Origin: DATHSN01 sp035464115
GTDB lineage: Bacteria; Actinomycetota; Acidimicrobiia; Acidimicrobiales; SKKL01
DNA length: 14,871 nt
NCBI GenBank assembly: GCA_035464115.1
Contig: DATHSN010000150.1
Span: forward strand, 1 to 14,871
Direction of reading: 5' to 3'
In this document: piece by piece, positions 7,066 through 14,232 of the stretch
Position numbering within the stretch: the first letter of the stretch is position 1
Layout: each line of letters opens with the position of its first letter
The notes under the pieces: model-generated
Told to the model about the DNA's origin: nothing
What the model saw: only the letters and a program-made list of their open reading frames with translations
The model's database searches: none
Program-made: the position numbers and the translations under genes

Positions 7066-7913
7066 GGGAGTTGAGGGGCCGGGAGCCGCACGGCCTGGCC
7101 CACGAACACCAGCCCCGGGTCGGGGATGGTGGCGGCGTTGGCGGCGATGACGTCGCGCCAGTAGGGGGCGACCTCGCCGGCCGTGACGGGGCGGCCCGCG
7201 ACCTCGGCCAGCCGGTCGGCGCTGAGCGACCACAGGCTGTCGCCAGGGGCGGCGAGCCGGGTGATGTCGGCGGCGCCCGCCTCGGGTGGGACCGCGTCGG
7301 GGGACGAGATCTCGACGGTCGGTGCGGCGAGGTCGACCGAGGGCGGGCCGGTGGTGCCGGCGTCGGACCCCGGTGTCGCCGCCGCGGTGGCCCCGGACGG
7401 GTCGGTGGCGGGTGACGGTCCGAGGAGCACCATCTCCCAGCCGGCCACGGCGGCCGACGGGCTGAGGCGGAGCTCGAACGGCGTCGGATCGGGATCGGCG
7501 GTGACGCTGACGGCGACCGTCGGGCTCGCGCCGGCGCTGGCGACGGGGGCGACGGTCACGCCGGCGACGACCACCAGCGGGCGCAGCACCGCCGCCCAGC
7601 TCCGGGGGGACAGGCGCTGGGCCCACCGGGCCAGCCGTCGTGAGCGCACCACGGCCGCCAGCGCGCCGAGCGTGGTGGTGGCGCCGAGATGGGCGACGAC
7701 GACGAGCGCGCCCACTCGCACGAGCGACACGACCGCGAGCACGGGTTCGTGGGCCCGCCACCAGGCGAGGGCGGTGGAGGGATGGCTCGGAGGGGCCGGG
7801 AGCGCGGCCCCGGCCGCGAGGAGCACGCCGGCGGCGCTGACGAGCAGGGCGACCAGCCCGACCAGCCGCACCAGCGCGGTGGGGGAGGGCGTCGGGTGCT
7901 GGTCGCCCGTCAC
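7062..7913 (-). CDS. Membrane protein with C-terminal LysM domain
   Basis: A 283-residue protein starting at GTG 7913, inside the stop of the pseudokinase gene (GTGA overlap). Three hydrophobic stretches lie at about residues 15-38, 57-89 and 107-128, with a basic loop (RSRRLARWAQR) between the second and third. After these comes a proline/alanine/threonine-rich spacer (about 130-215), then a LysM-like domain at about 218-278 that begins APGDSLWSLSADRL and ends PDPGLVFVGQAVRLP. LysM domains bind N-acetylglucosamine-containing glycans, mostly peptidoglycan. The likely layout is three membrane helices with the LysM outside, touching the cell wall. Larger LysM membrane proteins, often fused to a transcriptional-activator (BTAD) domain, occur next to Tad genes in other actinobacteria; here the regulatory part seems to be a separate downstream gene. 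A wall anchor for the pilus base or a wall sensor are both possible. Confidence 0.78.
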   Translation of the reverse strand: MTGDQHPTPSPTALVRLVGLVALLVSAAGVLLAAGAALPAPPSHPSTALAWWRAHEPVLAVVSLVRVGALVVVAHLGATTTLGALAAVVRSRRLARWAQRLSPRSWAAVLRPLVVVAGVTVAPVASAGASPTVAVSVTADPDPTPFELRLSPSAAVAGWEMVLLGPSPATDPSGATAAATPGSDAGTTGPPSVDLAAPTVEISSPDAVPPEAGAADITRLAAPGDSLWSLSADRLAEVAGRPVTAGEVAPYWRDVIAANAATIPDPGLVFVGQAVRLPAPQLP

Positions 7914-9532
7914 GGCGTCACCGGGTCGGCGAGGTGGCGGATGCCCCAGCCGTCGAGCACCACGAGCCGGTGGCATCCCGGCGGGCCGGCCGGTTCGGCG
8001 ACCAGGCGGCGGGCATCGGCGACCGGGGTGAGCGGTCGGCCGGCGACCGTGCGATCGGCGGTGGCCCACCCGTCGAAGGCCACGAGCTGGTCGCGGTCGG
8101 CGGCGAGGACGACGGCGCTGGTGGTGCCGTCGCACGCCCAGTCGCCGACCGCGACGGCCGCAGCGGCTGCGCCCAGATCGAAGCGGAGGTCGGCGACCTC
8201 GAGGATCTGGCCGTCGATGCGCAGGGGAGCGGCGCACGGCGAGCCGTCGGCGGTGGACGACGATCCATCCGGCGCGGTGGCACAGCCCGCCACGGCGTCG
8301 AGACCGGTGCGGGGGGCGTCGTCGGCGGGTGCGGAGATGGGGGTCCCCTGGCTCGGGTCCGTCACCAGGGGACCGTCCAGCAGGTCGGTGCCGGCTAAGT
8401 CGGCGCTCAGGTCCGGCGGTGACGACGGCGGGCGAGGTGGCGTCGCCGACGCGGCCTGGTCGGCGCTCGGAGCGTCCCGAGCATCCGGAGCGTCGGCGCG
8501 CCCTCCGAGCGGTCCGATGGTCAGCGCCGCGATCGCGATGACTGCCACGAGCGCGGCGACGGCGGTCGCCGCCGCCAGGGGCGCCCGGGCGGGCGGCGCC
8601 CCGATCTCCGGCCCTCCGGATCGGCGTCCGTGGCGGGTGTGGCGGCCCGCCGTCGGCGCTGGGCCGTCACCCGTGTCGGGGCCGGACGGCTCGGGCCGGT
8701 CAGGTCCGAGCGGTGGCCGGTCGGAACGGGTCGGTGGGCGCGCGGGAGGGCGGTCGCGGTGACCCCCCACCGCGGCGCGGCGCGCGGGATGCCCCGGGCG
8801 GAGCGAGAGCAGGTGATCGGCCGGCACGCCGTCGGCCGGCACGCCGTCGGCCGGCGCGGCGGCGGGCAACCGGGCGCCGGGCACCACGTCGTGGATCGCG
8901 GCGGCCAGCTGGCGGGCCGAGGGGCGCCGGGCCGGGTCGGCGCCCGTGGCGTGGTCGGCGAGGGTGAGCAGGGCCCGCCGGGTGGCGCTCCCGCGCTCGG
9001 CGCGCCACCGGGGGCGCCGGTCGGGGACGGCGGGCTCGTCGTCGGTGCGGACCAGCAGCGCGGTGAGCACCTCGCCGATGCCGCCCACGTCGTCGGCCTG
9101 GGCGGCGCCGTGGACCGAGAGACGGGCTTCGGCGAACCCGCACAGCACCGGTCGCCCCGACCCCGACACGACGACGTGGTCGGGGGTGATGCGGCCGTGG
9201 GCGATGCCGGCGGCGTGCAGGTCGGCGACCGTGCCGGCCAGCGCTGCCACCAGACCGGCCACCTCCTCGACGGGGAGGGCCCCGCAGGTGGCGGCGGTGC
9301 GGCTGCCCGCGTGGCGGGTGCGCAGGGTGACGCCGTCGGGGGTGACCGTGCGGTCGACCAGCTCGACCACGCCGGGGTGGCGGGCGGCGACGAGGGCGTC
9401 GGCTTCACGGACGACCCGGGCCGCGGCGGCACCGCTCGCGTGCTTCACCGTGACCGGGCGTCCCTCGGCGTCGACGCCGACCGAGACCCGCGCCGGTGGT
9501 CCTGTTCGACCGACGTCCTCCCGAGCTGTCAT
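7910..9532 (-). CDS. Membrane pseudokinase with extracytoplasmic FG-GAP-like end
   Basis: A 540-residue protein. Residues about 13-215 follow the bacterial Ser/Thr kinase fold: VTVK with Lys30, a helix-C Glu at 43, the HRDLKPxN position at 112-119 reading HGRITPDH, the DFG position at 132-134 reading GFA, DDVGGIGEVL at 147-156, and the closing RPSARQLAAAI. Catalytic Asp, its Lys and Asn, and the metal-binding DFG Asp are all replaced (R114, T116, H119, G132). ATP phosphotransfer is therefore unlikely and a scaffold or sensor role more likely. A Pro/Arg-rich linker with a short tandem repeat leads to one membrane helix at about 319-341. The outer part (about 342-540) has four cysteines and a motif VAVGDWACDGTTSAVVLAAD resembling FG-GAP/VCBS beta-propeller repeats. 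Its ATG follows a -10 box by 7 bases, so the message is probably leaderless. It lies 33 bases behind the tadG-like gene and overlaps the LysM gene. Confidence 0.82.
   Translation of the reverse strand: MTAREDVGRTGPPARVSVGVDAEGRPVTVKHASGAAAARVVREADALVAARHPGVVELVDRTVTPDGVTLRTRHAGSRTAATCGALPVEEVAGLVAALAGTVADLHAAGIAHGRITPDHVVVSGSGRPVLCGFAEARLSVHGAAQADDVGGIGEVLTALLVRTDDEPAVPDRRPRWRAERGSATRRALLTLADHATGADPARRPSARQLAAAIHDVVPGARLPAAAPADGVPADGVPADHLLSLRPGHPARRAAVGGHRDRPPARPPTRSDRPPLGPDRPEPSGPDTGDGPAPTAGRHTRHGRRSGGPEIGAPPARAPLAAATAVAALVAVIAIAALTIGPLGGRADAPDARDAPSADQAASATPPRPPSSPPDLSADLAGTDLLDGPLVTDPSQGTPISAPADDAPRTGLDAVAGCATAPDGSSSTADGSPCAAPLRIDGQILEVADLRFDLGAAAAAVAVGDWACDGTTSAVVLAADRDQLVAFDGWATADRTVAGRPLTPVADARRLVAEPAGPPGCHRLVVLDGWGIRHLADPVTP
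8821..8865 (-). repeat. 15-base tandem repeat in the pseudokinase linker
   Basis: The 15-base unit CCGGCACGCCGTCGG (plus-strand reading) occurs twice without change at 8821-8835 and 8836-8850, followed by a degenerate third copy to 8865. It is in frame and encodes repeated PADGV in the cytoplasmic linker, about residues 227-239. Such repeats can vary in copy number without breaking the frame. Confidence 0.8.
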
Positions 9533-9539
9533 GGATGGG

Positions 9540-9569
9540 AAGATACTGAAACAACATGAGAGACATCAA
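9540..9569 (-). promoter_or_regulatory. Candidate leaderless promoter of the pseudokinase-LysM-HTH cassette
   Basis: On the minus strand TTGATG (9569-9564), an 18-base spacer and TATCTT (9545-9540) are followed by 7 bases and then the ATG at 9532-9530. Transcription would begin at or next to the A of the start codon. No Shine-Dalgarno is present, which fits a leaderless message, common in actinobacteria. The region is visibly AT-richer than its surroundings. The -35 overlaps the stop codon of the TadG-like gene, so read-through from the Tad operon is also possible. Confidence 0.6.
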
Positions 9570-10009
9570 GGGTCGGATCCGAGCACGACCGCGGTGCCGA
9601 CGGCGGTGACCTCGAGCTCGCGCCCGTCGGGAGCACCGGGCAGCACCGGGCTCAAGACGTACGCGGCTCGTGCCGCCAGGGTGACCTCCACCCGACGGTC
9701 GTCGACGATGCGCCACTCGGGGCGGGCGGTCAGCTCGTCGAGCGCCCCCCGGGCGGCGAGGGAGGCGGCGACGGTGGCGTCGACCCGGCCGGGGTCGAGG
9801 CGGATCTCCCCGGTGGCGCGCAGGTGGTCGACGTCGAGGCCTGCGGTGGCGGCATCGTTGGCGGCTGCGGCCGCGGCGTCGAGCAGCTCGCGCTGGCGGA
9901 CGAACACCGCGGCGGCGTCGATGGCGAGCGAGCCCAGCACGAGGACGACGAGCAGCGCGGCGGGGAACAGCAGGAGGACGCTGCCGCGCGCCGGCGGTCG
10001 ATCAGCCAT
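9566..10009 (-). CDS. TadG-like pilus assembly protein (TadE/G-like N-terminus)
   Basis: A 147-residue protein. The N-terminal RGSVLLLFPAALLVVLVLGS with the following AIDAAAVFVRQRELLDAAAA (about residues 8-48) is the pattern of the Tad 'TadE/G-like' N-terminal domain: one membrane helix followed by a polar helix. The rest (about 60-147) would be extracytoplasmic. TadE and TadG proteins are minor pseudopilins or pilus-assembly proteins of Flp pili. Full TadG proteins with a von Willebrand domain are much longer; this is a short form common in actinobacteria. ATG 10009 (MADRPP) is chosen because it overlaps the stop of the preceding gene by 8 bases (ATGGCTGA); an in-frame GTG at 10036 is less likely. 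Last of the coupled Tad genes before the pseudokinase promoter. Confidence 0.75.
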   Translation of the reverse strand: MADRPPARGSVLLLFPAALLVVLVLGSLAIDAAAVFVRQRELLDAAAAAANDAATAGLDVDHLRATGEIRLDPGRVDATVAASLAARGALDELTARPEWRIVDDRRVEVTLAARAAYVLSPVLPGAPDGRELEVTAVGTAVVLGSDP

Positions 10010-10451
10010 CGCAGGCCGCCGTCCCGGCGAGCCCACCCCGGAACGGGTCGACCAGCTCGGTGTGGTCGGCCCGCACCTGGCGGGTGCCCAACCCCTTCAC
10101 GAACGGGAGCGCGACGGCGGGCACGGTGGCCGCCACGGTGACGGTGACCCGCGCGCACCGTCGCCACTGGCCGTCGACGGCGATGGCGACCGTGGGGTCC
10201 TCGAGCCGCCCACCGTGGCCGGCGAGCACGTCGAGGGCGAGGGTGGTCGCCGCGTCGACCGCGGCGTCGGGGTCGTCGCGCTCGACGGCGGCCCGTCCGC
10301 CCTCGCGGGCGGCGGCGCCGACGGCGAGGCGGGCATCGACGATGGACCACGCGTTGGCGAGCACCAGGGTGGCCACGACGAACACGAGGAACCCGAAGGG
10401 CAGGACCTCGATGCCGGCGACCTGACCGCGGTCGGACCTGTGCCGGGTCAT
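10002..10451 (-). CDS. TadE-like minor pseudopilin
   Basis: A 149-residue protein starting at ATG 10451, which overlaps the stop of the preceding gene (ATGA). A short basic leader MTRHRSDRG is followed by QVAGIEVLPFGFLVFVVATL, a type-IV-pilin-like hydrophobic helix with a Glu (E15) near its start, and then ANAWSIVDARLAVGAAAREG. This is the TadE pattern: prepilin-type leader, one helix, periplasm-facing domain. TadE proteins are processed by the TadV-type prepilin peptidase and are needed for Flp pilus formation. The exact cleavage site is unclear: after Gly9 the Glu falls at +6 and not the usual +5. Confidence 0.78.
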   Translation of the reverse strand: MTRHRSDRGQVAGIEVLPFGFLVFVVATLVLANAWSIVDARLAVGAAAREGGRAAVERDDPDAAVDAATTLALDVLAGHGGRLEDPTVAIAVDGQWRRCARVTVTVAATVPAVALPFVKGLGTRQVRADHTELVDPFRGGLAGTAACDG

Positions 10452-10867
10452 CGCGGTCGTTCCACCTGCGCGGTGACGACCCGCTCGACGCGGTTCAGGC
10501 CGAAGGCCCCGGCGACGGGGCCGACGGCGAGCGCCGGGTGCTGGGCCACGACCCGCAGTCGGACCCGCGACGTGTCGACGTCCCACTCGAAGCTGACCCG
10601 GTCGCCGGCCCGGCCGAGGAGCGACCGGGCGCGTCGCTCGCCCGCCTCGACGGCGGCGGCGACCGCCTCGGGGCGCCCGTGGTCGACCGACGCCGCGGCG
10701 ACGCTGCGCACCGCGTCGTGGGCCGCGGCGGTGACGGCGCTGGTGGCGTAGAGGTTCACCAGCAGCTGGACCGCGAACGTGAGCAGCACGAGGAACACGG
10801 CGACCCCGGCGATGGCGCCGAAGAGGCCGGCGCCGCGATCGGCGGCCGCTCGCGGGATCGCGATCAC
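10448..10867 (-). CDS. TadE-like pseudopilin
   Basis: A 139-residue protein from GTG 10867, 6 bases after the stop of the small prepilin gene. RGAGLFGAIAGVAVFLVLLT and FAVQLLVNLYATSAVTAAAH (about residues 11-50) form a leader and single helix of the TadE type. A 90-residue outer domain follows (VSFEWDVDTSRVRLRVVAQH at about 91-110). It lacks the Glu expected at +5 of a processed prepilin, so it may be a membrane-anchored assembly factor and not a pilus subunit. Known role of the family: pilus biogenesis together with TadF and TadG. Confidence in the Tad link comes mainly from position between tadC/prepilin and a second TadE-like gene. Confidence 0.72.
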   Translation of the reverse strand: MIAIPRAAADRGAGLFGAIAGVAVFLVLLTFAVQLLVNLYATSAVTAAAHDAVRSVAAASVDHGRPEAVAAAVEAGERRARSLLGRAGDRVSFEWDVDTSRVRLRVVAQHPALAVGPVAGAFGLNRVERVVTAQVERPR

Positions 10868-10873
10868 CGCCGG

Positions 10874-11107
10874 TCAGCTGCCGATCTGGTCCACCTGGTC
10901 GCCGATGTTGTCCTCGGCATCGCCCCAGATCGCGTTGAACCCGACCCACATGGCGGCACCGAGGAACGCCATGATGAGCACCGCGATCGCAGCCGAGATG
11001 ACGCCCTCGCCGCGGTCGCCGAGGGTCGATCGCGTGGTGCGGCGCACGGTGGCGCCCGTGCTGGCGGCGCGCAGGCTCGCATAGGTGACGATGAGCAGCT
11101 GGGTCAT
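10874..11107 (-). CDS. Small Flp-like prepilin
   Basis: A 77-residue protein with a strong ribosome binding site. After a 30-residue basic leader with a run RRTTRSTLGDRG, the segment EGVISAAIAVLIMAFLGAAM (34-53) forms the only hydrophobic helix. A short acidic end GDAEDNIGDQVDQIGS follows. Size, single N-terminal helix and position directly behind tadC and before tadE genes mark it as the likely main pilin of this Tad locus. Canonical Flp pilins are cut after a Gly and carry Glu at +5 and Tyr at +6; here cleavage after G33 would leave Glu at +1, so the motif is atypical. The leader is also longer than usual, although the AGGAGG site argues that the ATG at 11107 is correct. The gene is not distinctive enough to rule out another small Tad component. 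Confidence 0.68.
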   Translation of the reverse strand: MTQLLIVTYASLRAASTGATVRRTTRSTLGDRGEGVISAAIAVLIMAFLGAAMWVGFNAIWGDAEDNIGDQVDQIGS

Positions 11108-11111
11108 GGGT

Positions 11112-11117
11112 CCTCCT
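11112..11117 (-). promoter_or_regulatory. Strong ribosome binding site of the prepilin gene
   Basis: A perfect AGGAGG (plus strand CCTCCT) sits 4 bases before the ATG at 11107. It is the best Shine-Dalgarno sequence in the Tad operon, whose other genes rely on stop/start overlap. This fits a product needed in larger amounts than its neighbours. Confidence 0.75.
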
Positions 11118-11144
11118 GGGACTCGATCGTGGGTGGGTGGTGGC

Positions 11145-12056
11145 TCAGCCGGTGAAGAGGCGCATGGCCTCGAGGAAGGGGACGACCAGGAAGAGGGTGC
11201 CGGGGACGAGCGCGGCGACGGTCACGGGGATCCAGACCATCTGGGCCTTGCGGGCGATCTGCTCGCGCAGCTCGCGGTGGGCGTCGCGGCGCAGCGCCCG
11301 GGCTTCGTCGGCGATGAGTCGACCGAGGTCGCTCGACTGGCGGTGCAGCGACAGCACGGCGACCAGGCGGTCGACTCCGTCGACGCGGGCCAGCTCGGCC
11401 CACTCGCGCAGCGCCGCCACCTCGGTGAGGCCGTGGCCGATGCGGGCCCGGACCCGGCGCAGGTCGCGGGCGCACGCGCCGTCGCCCCGGCGGGCGAGCC
11501 GGTCGATGGCCGCCCCGAGGGAGTAGCCGGCGGCCAGCAGCATGCCGAGCTGCTCGCTCACCACCGGCAGCTCGCGCTCGACTCGGTGGCGCCACTCGGC
11601 GGACCGGCGGGCGAGCTGGTCCTCGGGGAGCAGGAAGGCGAGCGCTGGTGGGCCGATGACCAGCAACGCCGCGACCGGTGCCGGGGGCGTCAGGGCCAGC
11701 GCCACCGCGGTGCCGACCGTGATGGCCACCACCGCGGTGCCGAGCTGACGGAGGCGGAACTCGGTGGGCGAGACGTCGGCGTGGATCCGGCGCAGGCGGG
11801 TGGCGAGGTCCTCGTCGACCCCCATGGCCCGCGCCAGGCGCCCGCCGATGTCGACCGCGAGCGGCGCGAGGATCGTGCGGTAGGCGCCCCATCCGCCGCG
11901 CCCGACCCGCGGGCGGGTGGTGGCCGCCGGTGACGCGGGGGCGTAGGGGGCCAGTCGGTCGACCAGCGACGGTCGGCGGAACCAGCGCAGGCTCGACAGC
12001 GCCAGCGTGGCTCCCACCCAGGCGGTCGCGAACCAGAGCGCGAGGAGGCGGGTCAC
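11145..12056 (-). CDS. tadC: Tad pilus inner-membrane platform protein TadC
   Basis: A 303-residue T2SS-F-domain protein from GTG 12056, overlapping the tadB stop by 4 bases (GTGA). Hydrophobic helices lie at about residues 4-22, 105-142 (two, separated by a PPAP turn) and 280-298. The cytoplasmic F domain holds ELPVVSEQLGMLLAAGYSLG, a block of the PilC/GspF fold, and ends with the QMVWIPVTVAALVPGTLFLV helix typical of TadC. TadC pairs with TadB as the membrane platform that couples the TadA ATPase to pilus assembly. The 37 bases to the prepilin gene hold only the ribosome binding site. Confidence 0.88.
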   Translation of the reverse strand: MTRLLALWFATAWVGATLALSSLRWFRRPSLVDRLAPYAPASPAATTRPRVGRGGWGAYRTILAPLAVDIGGRLARAMGVDEDLATRLRRIHADVSPTEFRLRQLGTAVVAITVGTAVALALTPPAPVAALLVIGPPALAFLLPEDQLARRSAEWRHRVERELPVVSEQLGMLLAAGYSLGAAIDRLARRGDGACARDLRRVRARIGHGLTEVAALREWAELARVDGVDRLVAVLSLHRQSSDLGRLIADEARALRRDAHRELREQIARKAQMVWIPVTVAALVPGTLFLVVPFLEAMRLFTG

Positions 12057-12940
12057 GAGGTGAGGACCCGTCGCTCGTCGGGCAGGCGCATGATGCGGCC
12101 CGCCCACCACCAGCAGGCGATGACCAGCGCGACGGCCAGGACCGCCACCGCCTGCCCTGCTCCTGAGCGGTAGGCAGCCCGACCGTCGCCGATCTGCAGG
12201 CCCACGATGGCCATCCCGAGCGGGACGATGAGGACGAACCGGCGGGCGAACCGTGCGCCGGCCTGCTCGGCGCGGGCGTCCTTGCGGCCCTGGAGGTCGA
12301 GCCGGCGGTCCTCGGCGAGGGCCTCGAGCCGGCTGCCGACGTCGGCGCCGCCGATCTCGTGGGCGACGAGCAGGGTCTCGCACGTGGCGTCGGCGGTGGG
12401 GTCGTCGAGGCGTCGCTTCAGCACCGCCGTGGCGTGGGCCAGGTCGGTGGTGAGGAGCCACTCGCGCCGGGCCGCCTCGAACGCGGGTCGTAGCGGCTCG
12501 GGGGCGCGCTCGCCGACCTCGAAGAGCGCTTGGGGGATGGAGCGACCGAGGGTGGTCACCCGCAGGCGGATCTCCTCGATCATGCGCGGCCAGGCCTCGG
12601 CGGCCGCCGCCCGCCGCTGCTCGCGGCGCAGCCGGGCGCTGGCGGCGGGGAACGTGGCGGCGAAGGCGGCGACCACGAGCGCGGGCGCCAGCCCGCCGAG
12701 GACCACCGCGGTGAGGGTGCCGGCGACGGTTGCGACGGCGAGGGTGGTGGCGGCGAACTCGGCGGGACGCACGTCGTCGAGGCCGACGCGCTCGAGCGTC
12801 GCGCCCAGGTCGACACGGCGACGGGGCCGGGCCCGACGGCGGCGAGGCCCGGGCCCGATGCCGCTCCAGCGGTGGGCCAGCGCCGTGAAGACCAGGTGGA
12901 CCCCGTAGGCGGCGAGCCCGGCGAGCACGACCGTGGTCAC
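12053..12940 (-). CDS. tadB: Tad pilus inner-membrane platform protein TadB
   Basis: A 295-residue T2SS-F-domain protein from GTG 12940, overlapping the tadA stop (GTGA). One N-terminal helix (about 4-20), a basic stretch (PRRRRARPRRR), two helices at about 63-102, the cytoplasmic F domain (WPRMIEEIRLRVTTLGRSIP and ETLLVAHEIGGADVGSRLEA), and two C-terminal helices at about 233-252 and 264-282. The layout matches TadB, partner of TadC in the Flp pilus inner-membrane complex. Between TadA and TadC, its usual place in tad loci. Confidence 0.88.
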   Translation of the reverse strand: MTTVVLAGLAAYGVHLVFTALAHRWSGIGPGPRRRRARPRRRVDLGATLERVGLDDVRPAEFAATTLAVATVAGTLTAVVLGGLAPALVVAAFAATFPAASARLRREQRRAAAAEAWPRMIEEIRLRVTTLGRSIPQALFEVGERAPEPLRPAFEAARREWLLTTDLAHATAVLKRRLDDPTADATCETLLVAHEIGGADVGSRLEALAEDRRLDLQGRKDARAEQAGARFARRFVLIVPLGMAIVGLQIGDGRAAYRSGAGQAVAVLAVALVIACWWWAGRIMRLPDERRVLTS

Positions 12941-14232
12941 CGCACCGGCTCCCCGAGGAGCGAGCGCACGTCGACGCCCGCGTCGGCGAGGCGGGCCGTG
13001 GCCCGCACCGGGATCTGACCGGTCCAGCGCAGGCGGTGGTCGGCCCCGCGGTGGAAGACCTCGGTGGTGGTGAACCGGGCGGCGTCGTGGCCGCCGGCCA
13101 GCTCCTCCACCGCGGTGATCGAGGTGACGACCGGCGGTCCGTCACGGCGCGCCGAGTGGACCACCAGGTCGACCGCATCGCTCACCAGGGTGTTGAGCGC
13201 GGCGAGGGGCAGATCGCGCGCCGCGTCGGAGAGCTGGGCCACGAACCGCAGCCGCGTGAGGGCTTGGGGTGCCGAACCCGCGTGGATCGTGGTGTAGCCG
13301 GTGACGCCGGACGACAACGTGAGCAGCAGGGGGAGGGCCTCACGGTCGCGGACCTCGCCGACGATGGCGACGTCGGGGGCCATGCGCAGGAAGCCCGACA
13401 CCAGGCGGCGCAGGTCGATGGCAGGGCGCTCGGCCCGCGCCGGGCGGGTCTGCATGCTCGCCACGTTGGCCAGCGGGACGTCGGCCTCGAAGACCTCCTC
13501 GGCGATGACGACCCGCAACGTGGGGTCGAGCTCGGCGGCGCAGCACGACAGCAACGTGGTCTTGCCCGAACCGGGAGCGCCAGCGAAGACGATGGAGAGC
13601 CGCGCCCGCACGCAGGCGGTGAGGAAGTCGGCGGCCGGGCGATCGAGGGTGCCGTTGGCGACGAGCTCGTCGAGGCTGCGGAACGCGACCCCGTTGAAGC
13701 GGCGGATGTTCACCATCACGTGGCCGCCGCGGCTCAGATCGCCGTGGACGATGTGGATGCGGGCGCCGTCGTCGAGCTGGGCGTCCTGGAGGCCCTCGGA
13801 CGCGTCGAGGCTGCGGTGCGAGGAGGACGAGTCGTCGAGGATCTTGGTGAGCGTGCGCAGCACGTGGGCGTCGTCGTGGAAGACCTCGTGGTGGTAGCCG
13901 CTCGGTCCACGGTGGCGCTTGACGAAGATGGCGTCGGGGGAGTTGACCATGATCTCCCACACGTCGTCGTCGGCGAGGAGGGGGCCGAGCGGGCCGTAGC
14001 CGCTGAGGTTGCGCAGCGCCCGCTCCGCGACCACGGCCGGCTCGGCGAGGGCGTGGGGCCGCAGGCCCCGGCGGTGCTCGTCGTCCCAGCGGGCGAGCTC
14101 GTCGGCGATGAGCCGCTCGAGGGCGGCCTCGGCCTCGGGACGGGTGAGGTCGATGTCGAGCGCGGCGGCCCGCTCGGTGACCCGCCGCTCGACCTCGATG
14201 AGCGGTGCGACGGCGCGCCCGGTGTCGGTCAT
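12937..14232 (-). CDS. tadA: Tad pilus assembly ATPase TadA/CpaF
   Basis: A 431-residue secretion ATPase of the CpaF/TadA branch of the GspE/VirB11 superfamily, which powers Flp pilus assembly as a cytoplasmic hexamer. The N-terminal domain carries GPLGPLLADDDVWEIMVNSP at about 80-99, typical of CpaF proteins. The Walker A GAPGSGKT is at 218-225, the Walker B region VAIVGEVRD at 288-296 and the His box TTIHAGSA with H317 at 314-321. IAEEVFEADVP replaces the more usual acidic Asp box with extra Glu residues, still acidic. ATG 14232 overlaps the stop of the upstream tadZ-like gene (ATGA). It heads the coupled tadA-tadB-tadC block. Confidence 0.94.
   Translation of the reverse strand: MTDTGRAVAPLIEVERRVTERAAALDIDLTRPEAEAALERLIADELARWDDEHRRGLRPHALAEPAVVAERALRNLSGYGPLGPLLADDDVWEIMVNSPDAIFVKRHRGPSGYHHEVFHDDAHVLRTLTKILDDSSSSHRSLDASEGLQDAQLDDGARIHIVHGDLSRGGHVMVNIRRFNGVAFRSLDELVANGTLDRPAADFLTACVRARLSIVFAGAPGSGKTTLLSCCAAELDPTLRVVIAEEVFEADVPLANVASMQTRPARAERPAIDLRRLVSGFLRMAPDVAIVGEVRDREALPLLLTLSSGVTGYTTIHAGSAPQALTRLRFVAQLSDAARDLPLAALNTLVSDAVDLVVHSARRDGPPVVTSITAVEELAGGHDAARFTTTEVFHRGADHRLRWTGQIPVRATARLADAGVDVRSLLGEPVR

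Noticed and set aside
8821..8865. Tandem 15-base units as a CRISPR or regulatory array
   Set aside because: Units are adjacent without spacers, in frame within a coding sequence, and encode a simple linker repeat.
8946..10751. A 601-codon plus-strand open frame opposite the pseudokinase and TadE/G genes
   Set aside because: Low-complexity Ser/Arg/Thr composition and no recognisable domain, while the opposite strand encodes coupled genes with helices and motifs.
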